A DNA stretch of 36,724 nt. Source: an uncultured Caryophanales bacterium (GTDB lineage Bacteria > Bacillota_I > Bacilli_A > RF39 > UBA660). Below are positions 8,123 to 15,875 of the stretch, piece by piece. The position numbers and the translations under genes are program-made. The stretch is taken from positions 1-36,724 of the forward strand of contig CAMJTE010000006.1 in assembly GCA_946408655.1 (NCBI GenBank), written 5' to 3'. Below the pieces are notes generated by a model. It saw nothing but the letters and a program-made list of their open reading frames with translations. It did not search any database and was not told where the DNA came from. Each line of letters starts with the position of its first letter. The stretch's first letter is position 1.

Positions 8123-9286
8123 TTACTTATTATTAATTACACTACTAATAGGTATATAATAATTATTATCACCAAGTGGAATTAACTCTTCATAAAGAGA
8201 AATAAGTCCCCCAGTTCCTAATTTAACATTTGCTTTTTCTAAATACTTAAAGGTTTTAAGCATTGTTCTATTAGGATTAGCTGTCTTTTTAATTTCAAGT
8301 GGATATACTTTACTGTTTTTAGTAATAATTAAATCTATCTCTTCTATTTCTTTATTTCTAAAATGAGTTATATCAAGAGGAATTGAGTTATTATCATATG
8401 ATTTTATAATTTCAGAAACAATATACGTTTCTAAATAATTACCAGATTCACTACTTAATTGTAATTCCCTCGTGCTTGTAAATCCAGCAAGAAAAGAACA
8501 TAATCCAGAATCCATAAATACTATCTTTGGTAAATGAGTTAATCTTTCAATCTTTTTATTATGATAAGGCTCTAAAAGATAAATAATTCTACTCGATACT
8601 AAAACATTTACCCACTCTTTAATAGTATTAGAAGATACATCTACATCATTTGCGATATCAGAATAATTTAACGTCTTTCCGTTTCTAATAGCTAAAACTC
8701 TCATGAATTTATTAAAAGTTTCAATATTACCTACGTTTATAAGTTTTCTAACATCTTTTTCAATATAAGTATTTACATACGAAGCAAAAAACATGTTTCT
8801 ATCCATATTTTTTACACTACAAAGTTCTGGCATTCCACCATTATAGATAATTTCAAATAATTCGTTAACATTAATATTGTTACTCTTTTTAAGATTATCA
8901 GGATCAAATACTATATTATTAGTACTATTATTAATCTCTTTATATGTTAGCGAATTCATCTTTATAATTCCAACTCTTCCAGCAAGAGATTCCGTCACAT
9001 TCTTCATAAGTTCAAAAGTTTGCGAACCAGAAAGCCAATACTGTCCCCTAGAATTATCATTATCAACTTCCATTTTTATATAGGAAAATAGTTCTGGCGC
9101 ATATTGTATTTCGTCAATAAACAGAGGATTTCCAAAAGTTTGCAAGAACAATCTAGGATTAATTTTAGCTTCAGCGCGTAATGACTCATCATCAAGCGAT
9201 ACCATTTTCATATTATCAGGCATCATCTCTTTCAAAATTGTAGTTTTTCCAACTTGTCTTGGTCCAGTTACTGCCAAAACATCAAA
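8123..9286 (-). pseudogene. 5'-deleted AAA (AAA_14) ATPase with DUF4143
   Basis: The ORF begins at a TTG directly before the Walker A motif (GPRQVGKT). In family members about 20-25 residues precede this point. In frame upstream only FDV can be read before a TAA stop. There is no ATG and no ribosome site, so the true start and N-terminus are missing. The rest is well preserved: Walker B LFIDEIQ, WLSGSQ, a winged-helix region, DUF4143, and a C-terminal PD-(D/E)xK-like pair (EEIDLII then LEIKK). Two direct repeats abut the broken end, which suggests a short-homology deletion. It may still be translated weakly from TTG. It is one of three relatives in the window, and the others are intact. Confidence 0.7.
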
Positions 9287-9317
9287 TTAGTCAAATACTT
9301 ACTTCAAATTAGTCAAA
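9282..9317. repeat. Direct repeat pair upstream of the first ATPase/DUF4143 gene
   Basis: TCAAATTAGTCAAA occurs at 9282-9295 and again at 9304-9317, a period of 22 bp (two helical turns). Each unit contains TTTGA twice on the gene strand. The pair lies immediately 5' of the damaged ATPase gene and is comparable in layout to the repeats at 33255-33292 and 35788-35837. Confidence 0.8.
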
Positions 9318-9405
9318 AGAATATTTAACAACAGTCACGTAAAATCTATTAAAACTATTTCATTTTTATGATTTTTATTATATAATTTAACTAGGATGTG
9401 ATAAG

Positions 9406-10095
9406 ATGAAAAAAGATAAGAACAGATATATAGATTTATCTGATATAAAAGAAGATGAAATGGATAAAACTGCATCATTTACAGATTTAATGTCTAGAGA
9501 AGAATTAAAGGAAAGAAAAAGAATTAAAGAAGAAGAACAAACTCGTGAGTTAAAAGAGATATTAATGAACGATGATGATAAAAAAGAGTTAAGGAAAGAA
9601 CTAAAGAAAAAAGAAAAACGCGAAAAGAGAATTGCCAAAGAAGAGAAAAGATTGGAAAGTATTGCAACGAAAGAAATTAATGACAAAATAAAGGATAATA
9701 CTTTAGTAGATGATGAAGATTTAAAAGATTTAACTAAAACTCAAAAATTACTTGATTTAACTAATGAAATAAAAGTTTCAATGCTTAATAATGTTGATGA
9801 AAATATTAAGGTTGAAAAGAAAAAATTTGGTATTGGTAACATTTTAATATCTGATTTACTTATAATTATATCTTTAGCATTTTATATTTACTCAATACTA
9901 TTTACTAATTATCAGAATAATCAATTATACTTGCTTATAGGTGGTTTAATAATACTATCTATGATTATGTTTTTCTGTATATCAATTATAAGTAGTAAAA
10001 CATTGTCTAAAGTATTTTCTGTATTTATTTACCTTATATTTATAGGATACATATTATTTAATTTAATATTAGTACTTGGAATAATCACATTGTGA
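9406..10095 (+). CDS. Coiled-coil membrane protein of unknown function
   Basis: I do not recognise this 229-residue protein. The first ~140 residues are extremely charged, rich in Lys and Glu, and are predicted to form a long cytoplasmic helix or coiled coil (for example KKELRKELKKKEKREKR). About 145-229 form three hydrophobic segments (ISDLLIIISLAFYIYSILF, LYLLIGGLIILSMIMFF, VFSVFIYLIFIGYILF). The ATG follows AGGATG. It stands alone on the plus strand between minus-strand genes. Its TGA stop lies inside a strong intrinsic terminator. The antisense ORF at 9387-9686 is a low-complexity shadow. Confidence 0.75.
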   Translation: MKKDKNRYIDLSDIKEDEMDKTASFTDLMSREELKERKRIKEEEQTRELKEILMNDDDKKELRKELKKKEKREKRIAKEEKRLESIATKEINDKIKDNTLVDDEDLKDLTKTQKLLDLTNEIKVSMLNNVDENIKVEKKKFGIGNILISDLLIIISLAFYIYSILFTNYQNNQLYLLIGGLIILSMIMFFCISIISSKTLSKVFSVFIYLIFIGYILFNLILVLGIITL

Positions 10096-10105
10096 TTATT
10101 TTTTT
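10080..10105 (+). terminator. Intrinsic terminator of the 9406-10095 gene
   Basis: AATAATCAC (10080-10088) pairs with GTGATTATT (10092-10100) around a 3-nt loop, followed by a run of T. The TGA stop codon is part of the stem. Confidence 0.85.
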
Positions 10106-10108
10106 GTA

Positions 10109-10130
10109 CAAAAAAGTAGCTAAGCTACTT
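10109..10130 (-). terminator. Intrinsic terminator of the glucosaminidase operon
   Basis: On the minus strand AAGTAGC-TTA-GCTACTT is followed by a T-run. It includes the TAG stop of the 10125-11438 gene. It lies back to back with the plus-strand terminator at 10080-10105. Confidence 0.85.
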
Positions 10131-11438
10131 CATGTTTTTAATTCTATTAAACAAAATTAGTAAGAATAACATTAACATTAATATTGATGTTGAAAGTATT
10201 GCGATAGTTACTAAATATTTATTGTTAAGAATAGATAAATTTTCTAAATCTTGAGTCTCATACCTTTGTAATGTCTTATCTTTACTATCGTATCTATACC
10301 ATCCTAAAGAACCTGTATTAACATTCATTCCATATACTAAGTAAAAATCACTTTTCTTATTAGCCTTATAGGAAGTAACTTTATCACCATTTATATCAAT
10401 ATTAACTTTCTTTAGTCCTTTTGGAACACTACTAGGTTTTGTATAATATAGTTTAATACTATTAAAAGTTATTTCATGATAAATAGAATAAGATTTACTC
10501 TTAGGATCATATATATATAACTTAATATTACCTTTTTCATCTTTTAAACCAACTAGTATATAACCTGTAATCTCATTATATAAAGCAGGCACTTTTTTAT
10601 TATCAATACCAGCTTCAATTGGACTAAAATTATCAGGAGCAGTTAGTTGTTCTACTTTTTTTACAACATTATAATTCTTTTTACCTATCTTAACTTTTAT
10701 TGGATCAATATCTTTAACGTTAATAGTTATGCTATATACTCTTTCATTACCATTTTCGGCAATAACAGTAATTTTTATATTATTAACTCCATCAGTAAGT
10801 TTAATACTACCCGTTCCAATAATATTTGCGTTATCGTCACTTGGAGTAGCTGTAATATTAACACTCGTTACATCTTCATCTACATCAAGAGTATATTCTG
10901 TTTTTTCTTTATCAAAATCTAATTCATATCCTTCTACTTTTAAACTAGATAAATAATTATCAGAACTATACTCTTTATTAATATCTATTGTATCATCACC
11001 ATAGTCATAAGATTGCTTATTCTTCTTACTGCTTGATGAACCATTATTATTAGAATTATTGCCTCTACTTGGTTCTACAACTCTAACTGTAATAGATTTA
11101 CTAGTTGTATAATCCTGTTCATTTCCAGGTTCCATTGTAGTTGCCGATATAGGCGTAACTGTTATTGTCGCACTACCAGCCTTTTTAGCCGTAAAATTCG
11201 CACTTACAAAACCACTTTCAATCCAGTCAGTTTGCATACCTCCATCTAAAACCGAAGTATCACTAGAGCTAATTCTAAATTTACCCTCAATGCCATTTAG
11301 ACTAACAGAGATAGTTACTCTATCAGATACAGTAGCAGTAGTAGGGCTTGCTGAAACATTCATTGATGCAGCAAGCATGTGGGGTAAAAACATAATACTA
11401 GATAAAACTATAGTTATAAATAATAATATTTTTTTCAT
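10125..11438 (-). CDS. Membrane-anchored surface protein with cadherin-like beta-sandwich domain
   Basis: The 437-residue protein has a signal peptide (about 1-24). An Ig/cohesin-like beta domain (about 25-125) is followed by a Ser/Asn-rich linker (GNNSNNNGSSSS, 130-142). A cadherin-like beta-sandwich domain (about 160-243) holds YLSSLKVEGYELDF and the typical NGNERVYSI ending. A beta-rich region follows (about 250-400), then one C-terminal membrane segment (about 410-432) and a short basic tail. It is therefore held on the outside of the cell. It starts 8 bp after the glucosaminidase, and that gene's TAG stop is built into its AGGTG ribosome site. It may help place or anchor that enzyme. No catalytic domain was recognised. 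Confidence 0.8.
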   Translation of the reverse strand: MKKILLFITIVLSSIMFLPHMLAASMNVSASPTTATVSDRVTISVSLNGIEGKFRISSSDTSVLDGGMQTDWIESGFVSANFTAKKAGSATITVTPISATTMEPGNEQDYTTSKSITVRVVEPSRGNNSNNNGSSSSKKNKQSYDYGDDTIDINKEYSSDNYLSSLKVEGYELDFDKEKTEYTLDVDEDVTSVNITATPSDDNANIIGTGSIKLTDGVNNIKITVIAENGNERVYSITINVKDIDPIKVKIGKKNYNVVKKVEQLTAPDNFSPIEAGIDNKKVPALYNEITGYILVGLKDEKGNIKLYIYDPKSKSYSIYHEITFNSIKLYYTKPSSVPKGLKKVNIDINGDKVTSYKANKKSDFYLVYGMNVNTGSLGWYRYDSKDKTLQRYETQDLENLSILNNKYLVTIAILSTSILMLMLFLLILFNRIKNMK

Positions 11439-11445
11439 ACATCAC

Positions 11446-13515
11446 CTATTGTTCTATTGTTGACTTTCCAAGTACAACATTCTTTAATTTTCCATAATCA
11501 GCCGCAGTTACTGTTTTACTATGATTAACATCACTAGCTTCGATTTGAGCATCAGTTAAATTACTATTACCTAATACATAATTCTTAATTTTAGCATAAT
11601 CTACTGCAGTAATTTTACCATCACCATTAACATCACCATATACTACTGTTTTTAAAGTCTTTTCTTCATCTTTAGTTTTAATAGTTACACTATAACCTGT
11701 TTTAATAGTATCACTAGCAACTACTTTGCCAGTTGTATCTTTAATAGTAACAGTTGCATTACTTCCAATCTTATTTGTAATTTGATTAATATTAGAACCA
11801 ACACTAAATCCCATTAAATATTTATTATTATTCTTAATACCAGCGTTATTAAGTACATTCTCTACACTAACTTTATTATCTGAATTATCAGGAATAGGAG
11901 CAGCTTCTCTAATAATATTTATTGTGTAAGTACGTGTATCACCATTTTGTGCATTAACTGTGATATTATGTTTAGTATTATCACTTGTTAAACTAACATA
12001 ACCTGTCCCACTTATACTAGCATTAGAATTAACAGTTTCCGCATTTATAGTTACACTATTAACTCCACTTTTTACATAATAGTTATAATTAGTTACACCA
12101 CCATCAAATGATGAAACACTACTACCATTTATACTTAATGATTTTAAATAATTATTAGGATTTCCAGTATTAGGTAAACTAGTAGTTGCGGGCATATTAT
12201 TATAAACTGGAATGTAGAAGACAAATGAAGAGTCAAGTATTTTAGAATCATTATAAGATTTATATACTGAATTACCCTCAATCATTGGTGCTTGAATATT
12301 AGTTTGATATTGATGTTCAAAGTTATTACCACTTCTACTATTTACATTAGCAACTACATCCCATTTTTTAAAGTAAATTGTATTTTGTCCAATATTGATA
12401 TAGTTTTCACCAATCCATTTAGCCCCACCACGAATAGCTTTGTCTAAAGAATTCCATGGTCGATTATAAGTAGTAGTTTGATATCCACTACCTGTAGCCC
12501 AATAAAGACCATTGTATACTGGATTAGTTCCACTATATGCTCCTATATTATATGGATTATAAATACCGGAATAAGTATTTCCGTTATAAGTAAATGTTCC
12601 ACCACTTATTGCAGTAGTCGCATAACTATGTCCTCCTACTTCTTGTTTAGATAAAGAAGCAAGATATACTGGACTTACTTGTGACTCAGATGCCGCAGTT
12701 ATAAATGATGTTGCATAATTATTTAAATAATCTCCATTTAATAATTTTTGAACTACTGATAATGTTTGTAAATCTTTTTCATAAGCAAGTGCTTCAAACT
12801 GGAATACATACATATCAATTAAGAAATTTCTTGGATCCATATAGTAAGCAATAGTATCATAGTTAGCCGCAAACCAATCAGAACCATCATATGCTTTAAA
12901 TGTATCTGTATAGTAGTTATAAGAACCAGCCCAAGTATTTAGATAACCTACATTATTATAACCACCAGTTACCTCTAATAAACTATTTCCAAGAGTATTT
13001 TCACGACTTACAGCGTAATTAAAATCAATTCCTGTATTAACTGCAATAAACTTCCAATTAGGATGTGCAGCCTTTAAAATAGATAGTTTAGAAAAATAAC
13101 TCTCAGGAAATCCAGCATTAATAAATTCAGCCGTGTAGTTATTATCTACTTCCCCTTCTCTTTTTAGATTGCTATTACAGAAATATCCTGTATATACTTT
13201 AGATGGATTATTTTGAAATGAATAGTTAACTTTTACATAATAGGTATCACATCTAGTTTTATTAGGCGAAGCATAAGTTGCACCTTCTATTACGGTAACC
13301 TGATCTCCTGTATCAAGCCATACAACACCCGATACATATGAATCAAAATCAGTATCACGATATAAACACTTACCGGTTGAAGTACTTTTTAACTCACACT
13401 TAGCTCCATCAGTAATCAATACCGTTGCCTTATAATCAGCCTTAACAAAATTATTGAAAGCAAATACTGATACAAAGAAAACAAATATAAATATAAATCT
13501 CTTTAAACTATTCAT
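11446..13515 (-). CDS. Secreted beta-N-acetylglucosaminidase (LytD-like) with dockerin
   Basis: A 689-residue exported cell-wall hydrolase. In order it has a signal peptide (about 1-27), an SH3-like N-terminal module (about 28-115), and a glucosaminidase domain (about 130-430; KAAHPNWKF, and SKQEVGG with the likely catalytic Glu). A cadherin-like beta-sandwich domain follows (about 455-540; YLKSLSING, NGDTRTYTI). The C-terminus has two dockerin type I repeats (about 622-685). The first is canonical (DVNGDGKITAVDYAKIKNYV) and the second partly degenerate (DVNHSKTVTAADY). It would cleave glycan strands of peptidoglycan. I take the ATG at 13515, with AGGTAGG upstream, instead of the GTG three codons earlier. 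It forms an operon with the anchored protein downstream. Confidence 0.87.
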   Translation of the reverse strand: MNSLKRFIFIFVFFVSVFAFNNFVKADYKATVLITDGAKCELKSTSTGKCLYRDTDFDSYVSGVVWLDTGDQVTVIEGATYASPNKTRCDTYYVKVNYSFQNNPSKVYTGYFCNSNLKREGEVDNNYTAEFINAGFPESYFSKLSILKAAHPNWKFIAVNTGIDFNYAVSRENTLGNSLLEVTGGYNNVGYLNTWAGSYNYYTDTFKAYDGSDWFAANYDTIAYYMDPRNFLIDMYVFQFEALAYEKDLQTLSVVQKLLNGDYLNNYATSFITAASESQVSPVYLASLSKQEVGGHSYATTAISGGTFTYNGNTYSGIYNPYNIGAYSGTNPVYNGLYWATGSGYQTTTYNRPWNSLDKAIRGGAKWIGENYINIGQNTIYFKKWDVVANVNSRSGNNFEHQYQTNIQAPMIEGNSVYKSYNDSKILDSSFVFYIPVYNNMPATTSLPNTGNPNNYLKSLSINGSSVSSFDGGVTNYNYYVKSGVNSVTINAETVNSNASISGTGYVSLTSDNTKHNITVNAQNGDTRTYTINIIREAAPIPDNSDNKVSVENVLNNAGIKNNNKYLMGFSVGSNINQITNKIGSNATVTIKDTTGKVVASDTIKTGYSVTIKTKDEEKTLKTVVYGDVNGDGKITAVDYAKIKNYVLGNSNLTDAQIEASDVNHSKTVTAADYGKLKNVVLGKSTIEQ

Positions 13516-13538
13516 CACACACACCTACCTTCAATCTA

Positions 13539-13547
13539 ATTATAACA
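13539..13547 (-). promoter_or_regulatory. Extended -10 promoter of the glucosaminidase operon
   Basis: TGTTATAAT on the minus strand is a perfect extended -10 located about 24 nt before the ATG. No good -35 is present at the normal spacing. Confidence 0.5.
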
Positions 13548-13575
13548 AATTTCGACAAATAAATAAAGTAGTTCA

Positions 13576-13604
13576 TGAAAAAAATAGGTATATTAAATAC
13601 CTAT
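13576..13604 (-). terminator. Intrinsic terminator of the type III toxin gene
   Basis: ATAGGTAT-TTAAT-ATACCTAT on the minus strand followed by at least seven T. The toxin TAA stop lies in the loop. Confidence 0.88.
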
Positions 13605-14084
13605 TAGTTCTTTATCAATACTTAGTTCTTCTAGCATCATTTGCTTTATTTTATCAATATCCGGAAAGAATAAATTAATACCTTTTTTCTTTAAATTCAT
13701 CATTTCTTTAAAACTATTTAAAATTTTCTTTTGAATATACTCAGCAACTTTTGCTGGAATTCCATTAAAAACATGGACATGGTCTATATATTTTTCTAAC
13801 GTTGGAAATGCATTTTGAAGCAATATCGCATGTTCTCTTTCTAAAAACTTATCAATTAGTATTATATTACAAAAACCATACTTTTTTATTTTACTATCAA
13901 TGTTCTTCTTATATTTATCAACATTAGAACTTATTGGAATAAACCATAATATATCTTTATCTTTTATAGTAAAATATGTTGGACGTTTTTTACCACGTTC
14001 ATGATTAGTCATCAAATTATCATCATTAACAATATCAAAGAAACTATCTTTTATATGATACAGATATCCAGTTTTTACCTTCAT
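13593..14084 (-). CDS. cptN: Type III toxin-antitoxin toxin, CptN/ToxN-like endoribonuclease
   Basis: The 163-residue protein matches the CptIN-family pattern of the ToxN/AbiQ group. It has the N-terminal GYLYHIKDSFFDIV strand, RPTYFTIK, the ILWFIPISS segment, KYG...NIILI, the hydrophobic ILLQNAFPTLEKYIDH and a C-terminal NLFFPDIDKI. These toxins are sequence-specific RNases that are bound and silenced by their own RNA repeats, and relatives act as abortive-infection anti-phage systems. The context supports the call: upstream on the same strand lie two 43-nt RNA repeats, an attenuating terminator and a perfect promoter, the canonical type III layout. The ATG is preceded by AGAGGTG. The toxin ends in its own terminator. 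Confidence 0.88.
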   Translation of the reverse strand: MKVKTGYLYHIKDSFFDIVNDDNLMTNHERGKKRPTYFTIKDKDILWFIPISSNVDKYKKNIDSKIKKYGFCNIILIDKFLEREHAILLQNAFPTLEKYIDHVHVFNGIPAKVAEYIQKKILNSFKEMMNLKKKGINLFFPDIDKIKQMMLEELSIDKELIGI

Positions 14085-14102
14085 TACAACACCTCTTAAG
14101 AT

Positions 14103-14134
14103 ACAAAAGGAAACTTTAAATTAATAAAGCTTCC
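14103..14134 (-). terminator. Terminator between RNA antitoxin and toxin
   Basis: On the minus strand GGAAGCTTTA-TTAATT-TAAAGTTTCC (10 pairs including one G-U) is followed by TTTTG. In type III systems this leaky terminator sets the ratio of antitoxin RNA to toxin mRNA. Confidence 0.82.
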
Positions 14135-14255
14135 AAATTTACCAGCAGGATTATTTATTACTCGCACCACCTGTAAGCGAGAAACATTGACTAACAGGAT
14201 TATTTATTACTCGCACCACCTGTAAGCGAGAAACATTTACATTAATAATTAATGC
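14109..14255 (-). ncRNA. cptI: CptI-like antitoxin RNA (two repeats)
   Basis: The transcript is predicted to start about 7 nt after TATACT (near 14255), run through two identical 43-nt repeats and end at the terminator at 14103-14134. In each repeat CTCGC pairs with GCGAG, and CAGG in the enclosed loop can pair with CCTG at the 3' end of the unit, giving an H-type pseudoknot as known for type III antitoxins. The toxin is expected to cut the RNA into single repeat units and bind them. Two repeats is a low number, but matches what is known of CptI systems. Confidence 0.85.
14146..14237. repeat. Tandem 43-nt direct repeats of the antitoxin RNA
   Basis: Two identical 43-nt copies lie at 14146-14188 and 14195-14237 (period 49, spacer GACTAA on the plus strand). 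They encode the pseudoknot units of the antitoxin RNA. The 6-nt spacer and copy number exclude a CRISPR array. Confidence 0.93.
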
Positions 14256-14261
14256 AATTAA

Positions 14262-14290
14262 AGTATACTACTTTTTTTAAATAGTGTCAA
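14262..14290 (-). promoter_or_regulatory. Promoter of the CptIN locus
   Basis: TTGACA, exactly 17 nt, then TATACT on the minus strand: a near-perfect housekeeping promoter, as expected for an antitoxin RNA that must be abundant. The -35 context TTTGACACTA recurs at 14949. Confidence 0.88.
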
Positions 14291-14311
14291 ATCAATTTTC
14301 TTGATATTTCA

Positions 14312-14695
14312 TCAAGTTATAATTAAACTTTTTTCTTTTAATCTATTGATTTTGCTTTGATTTACGGGATAAAAGGTAGCAAGATAATTATCTCCACTAT
14401 GTTTTAATTTTAATTTAACTACAATACAAATTTCATCTTTAAATTTACCAAAATATAACAAAGATTTTCTTTTCTTATCAAAATACACAAACAAAAGTTT
14501 TTTAATGATTTTATTAATATTAGACATTGCATAATTATAACTATCAATTGATGTAAACTCAGATATATGTTTATAAGTATGTTTATATAATCCACCAGAT
14601 TGAATAATTATTTGATTTTCATACTCTTGTAAATCATATTTCCTAGCAATTTTCCTACTAATTCTTCCAACAACTTTATTAAATTTCTTTTTCAA
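14312..14695 (-). CDS. Small PBECR/RelE-fold-like protein, candidate nuclease
   Basis: The 127-residue basic protein has an N-terminal helical region. The rest follows a pattern I associate with PBECR domains (phage Barnase-EndoU-colicin-RelE-like): a His-containing helix (KHISEF), then II...V, SLLYFGK, CIVVKLKL and NYLATFYPVNQSKINRLKEK. The match is by eye and weak, so a nuclease function is inference. The start is TTG with AGGGGA about 9 nt upstream. The gene sits directly downstream of a structured ncRNA with its own terminator, and directly upstream of the CptIN promoter. No protein antitoxin is next to it. Confidence 0.5.
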   Translation of the reverse strand: MKKKFNKVVGRISRKIARKYDLQEYENQIIIQSGGLYKHTYKHISEFTSIDSYNYAMSNINKIIKKLLFVYFDKKRKSLLYFGKFKDEICIVVKLKLKHSGDNYLATFYPVNQSKINRLKEKSLIIT

Positions 14696-14722
14696 TATGT
14701 ATTTCCCCTGACTGTAAATTTA

Positions 14723-14750
14723 ATAACTAACCCACACAATAAGTGTGGGC
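14723..14750 (-). terminator. Terminator of the structured ncRNA
   Basis: GCCCACAC-TTATT-GTGTGGG on the minus strand (7-bp GC-rich stem) followed by the T-rich TTAGTTATT. The T-run is interrupted, so some read-through into the 14312-14695 gene is possible. Confidence 0.7.
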
Positions 14751-14866
14751 ATTAAGTAAATAAGGTAGTCTCCCAGTCCTACATGTATTCTTTCGGAATA
14801 TCCTACTCAAACTTATCAAATAAGCGTTAGTGCAAGAAGAAAATTTACACCCTCTTATTTACCTAT
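14725..14866 (-). ncRNA. Compact structured ncRNA, possibly raiA-like
   Basis: A closing stem of 11 pairs joins AGGTAAATAAG at the 5' end (14864-14854) with CTTATTTACTT (14764-14754). Inside are at least three hairpins: GTGTAA/TTGCAC, CTTAT-TTG-ATAAG and TATTC-CGAAA-GAATA. A GTAG/CTAC helix encloses GACTGGGAGA. A terminator hairpin follows. The region is less AT-rich than its surroundings and a perfect TATAAT sits just upstream. SRP RNA, tmRNA, RNase P and T-box signatures are absent. The segments GTAGGACTGGGAG and ATTCCGAAAG remind me of the raiA motif of Bacillota, but I cannot confirm this. Confidence 0.65.
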
Positions 14867-14870
14867 TAAT

Positions 14871-14949
14871 ATTATATGACAACAAACATAAAATTAATGA
14901 TAAAATTTGTTGCTAGAAATAATTTAACATATTTTTAAACTAGTGTCAA
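14871..14949 (-). promoter_or_regulatory. Two candidate promoters of the ncRNA locus
   Basis: A distal promoter has TTGACA (14949-14944), 17 nt, then TAAATT (14926-14921). It shares TTTGACACTA and the T/A-rich spacer with the CptIN promoter. A proximal TATAAT (14876-14871) with a poor -35 would start the RNA at about 14864, exactly at the closing stem. Between them CAACAAA/TTTGTTG can form a hairpin. Confidence 0.55.
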
Positions 14950-15076
14950 ATCACGTTTTTCATTAAAAATCTAAGTTTTTACAGTATAATATTTACAGTT
15001 TATCATAAAATGCTATACAATTTTTATTTTTTTGCACTATTTATAGCAATTATATTTTTTCAAATTTTCACCAAAT
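14950..15076. other. AT-rich intergenic stretch without recognised feature
   Basis: Nothing coding was seen between the distal ncRNA promoter and the RDD gene. It is over 80% A+T with T-runs on both strands and no stable hairpin. Together with 14696-14949 it forms the longest gene-free stretch in this part, and the ncRNA fills most of it. Confidence 0.6.
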
Positions 15077-15811
15077 TTATTTATTTTCCTTAACATTTTT
15101 CTTAGGAATATACTCAACTTCATCTTGTTTATTACTAATATCAATTACTTTAGTTCCAGCAATATAATCATGAAGTCCTCTTGCATCACTTGTCATAAAT
15201 ATCATAATTAGAATTAGTATTTCAACTATAGATTGAATATTACTAACTACATAATTAGCCATGTAAAAATCATTAGCGCTAAATATATTAACAAAAATAA
15301 TTAAAACAAGATTAATAATTACACCATTTAATATCGCACATCTAATTAAATAATTAAATATAGTTAATTCTCCTTCTTTATTCTTAACTACTTTTAATTT
15401 CATAAGTTTTTTACCAACAGTTTGTCCATTCATAGAAAATTGAAATATACCAAAGTACGCAATAACTATCGCAATAGAAATAATAGTAGAAATAACAGAA
15501 TTCTTAGATATTTCGTAATTAAATTTCTTTATTTGTTTTTCATAACCTTTTTTATAATCATTATAACTATTTTTAATCTCATTATATTTTTTCTTAGTAA
15601 TCTTTTTATCCTTATATTTTTCTTTAGCATTCTCATATTTATTTTCTAACTTTTCATATTTATCAACATATACTTGATACTCTTTAGCTACCTTTTCATG
15701 ATTATCATATTGATAATTAATCTGTTTAATATTAGTAAGCCCAAATACAACTACACTAACTATAACCATATCGATAAAATATGCAGCAATTCTTTTAAAT
15801 CTTGTATTCAT
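15077..15811 (-). CDS. RDD-family membrane protein
   Basis: The 244-residue protein shows the family name residues: Arg near the start of the first membrane helix (FKRIAAYFIDMVIVSVVVF), the conserved Asp inside that helix, and the closing ARGLHDYIAGTKVI. GQTVGKKLMKLKVV after the second helix is the other hallmark. A long charged coiled-coil insert (about 40-100) lies between helix 1 and helix 2, longer than usual. RDD proteins are poorly understood; some affect ion or compatible-solute transport. The ATG has AAGGAG upstream. Confidence 0.85.
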   Translation of the reverse strand: MNTRFKRIAAYFIDMVIVSVVVFGLTNIKQINYQYDNHEKVAKEYQVYVDKYEKLENKYENAKEKYKDKKITKKKYNEIKNSYNDYKKGYEKQIKKFNYEISKNSVISTIISIAIVIAYFGIFQFSMNGQTVGKKLMKLKVVKNKEGELTIFNYLIRCAILNGVIINLVLIIFVNIFSANDFYMANYVVSNIQSIVEILILIMIFMTSDARGLHDYIAGTKVIDISNKQDEVEYIPKKNVKENK

Positions 15812-15875
15812 AACACCATCTCCTTACTAAAACTATATCATACTTTTAATTTAAAATAAATATAATTATTAAAAT

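Noticed and set aside
9387-9686. 99-aa antisense ORF rich in Ser, Phe and Leu
   Set aside because: Complement of the Lys/Glu-rich coiled coil of the plus-strand gene; typical shadow.
10647-10956. Two plus-strand ORFs inside the cadherin-like gene
   Set aside because: Antisense to a well-supported gene; no ribosome sites.
14146-14237. Two tandem repeats as a CRISPR fragment
   Set aside because: Only two copies with a 6-nt spacer, an internal pseudoknot and a ToxN-like gene downstream; this fits a type III antitoxin RNA.
14725-14866. Structured RNA as 6S, SRP RNA, tmRNA or T-box
   Set aside because: The hallmark sequences of SRP RNA, tmRNA and T-box are absent, and the branched short fold does not fit the long rod of 6S RNA.
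15422-15859. Plus-strand ORFs antisense to the RDD gene
   Set aside because: Low-complexity Ile/Phe/Asn readings opposite a supported gene.
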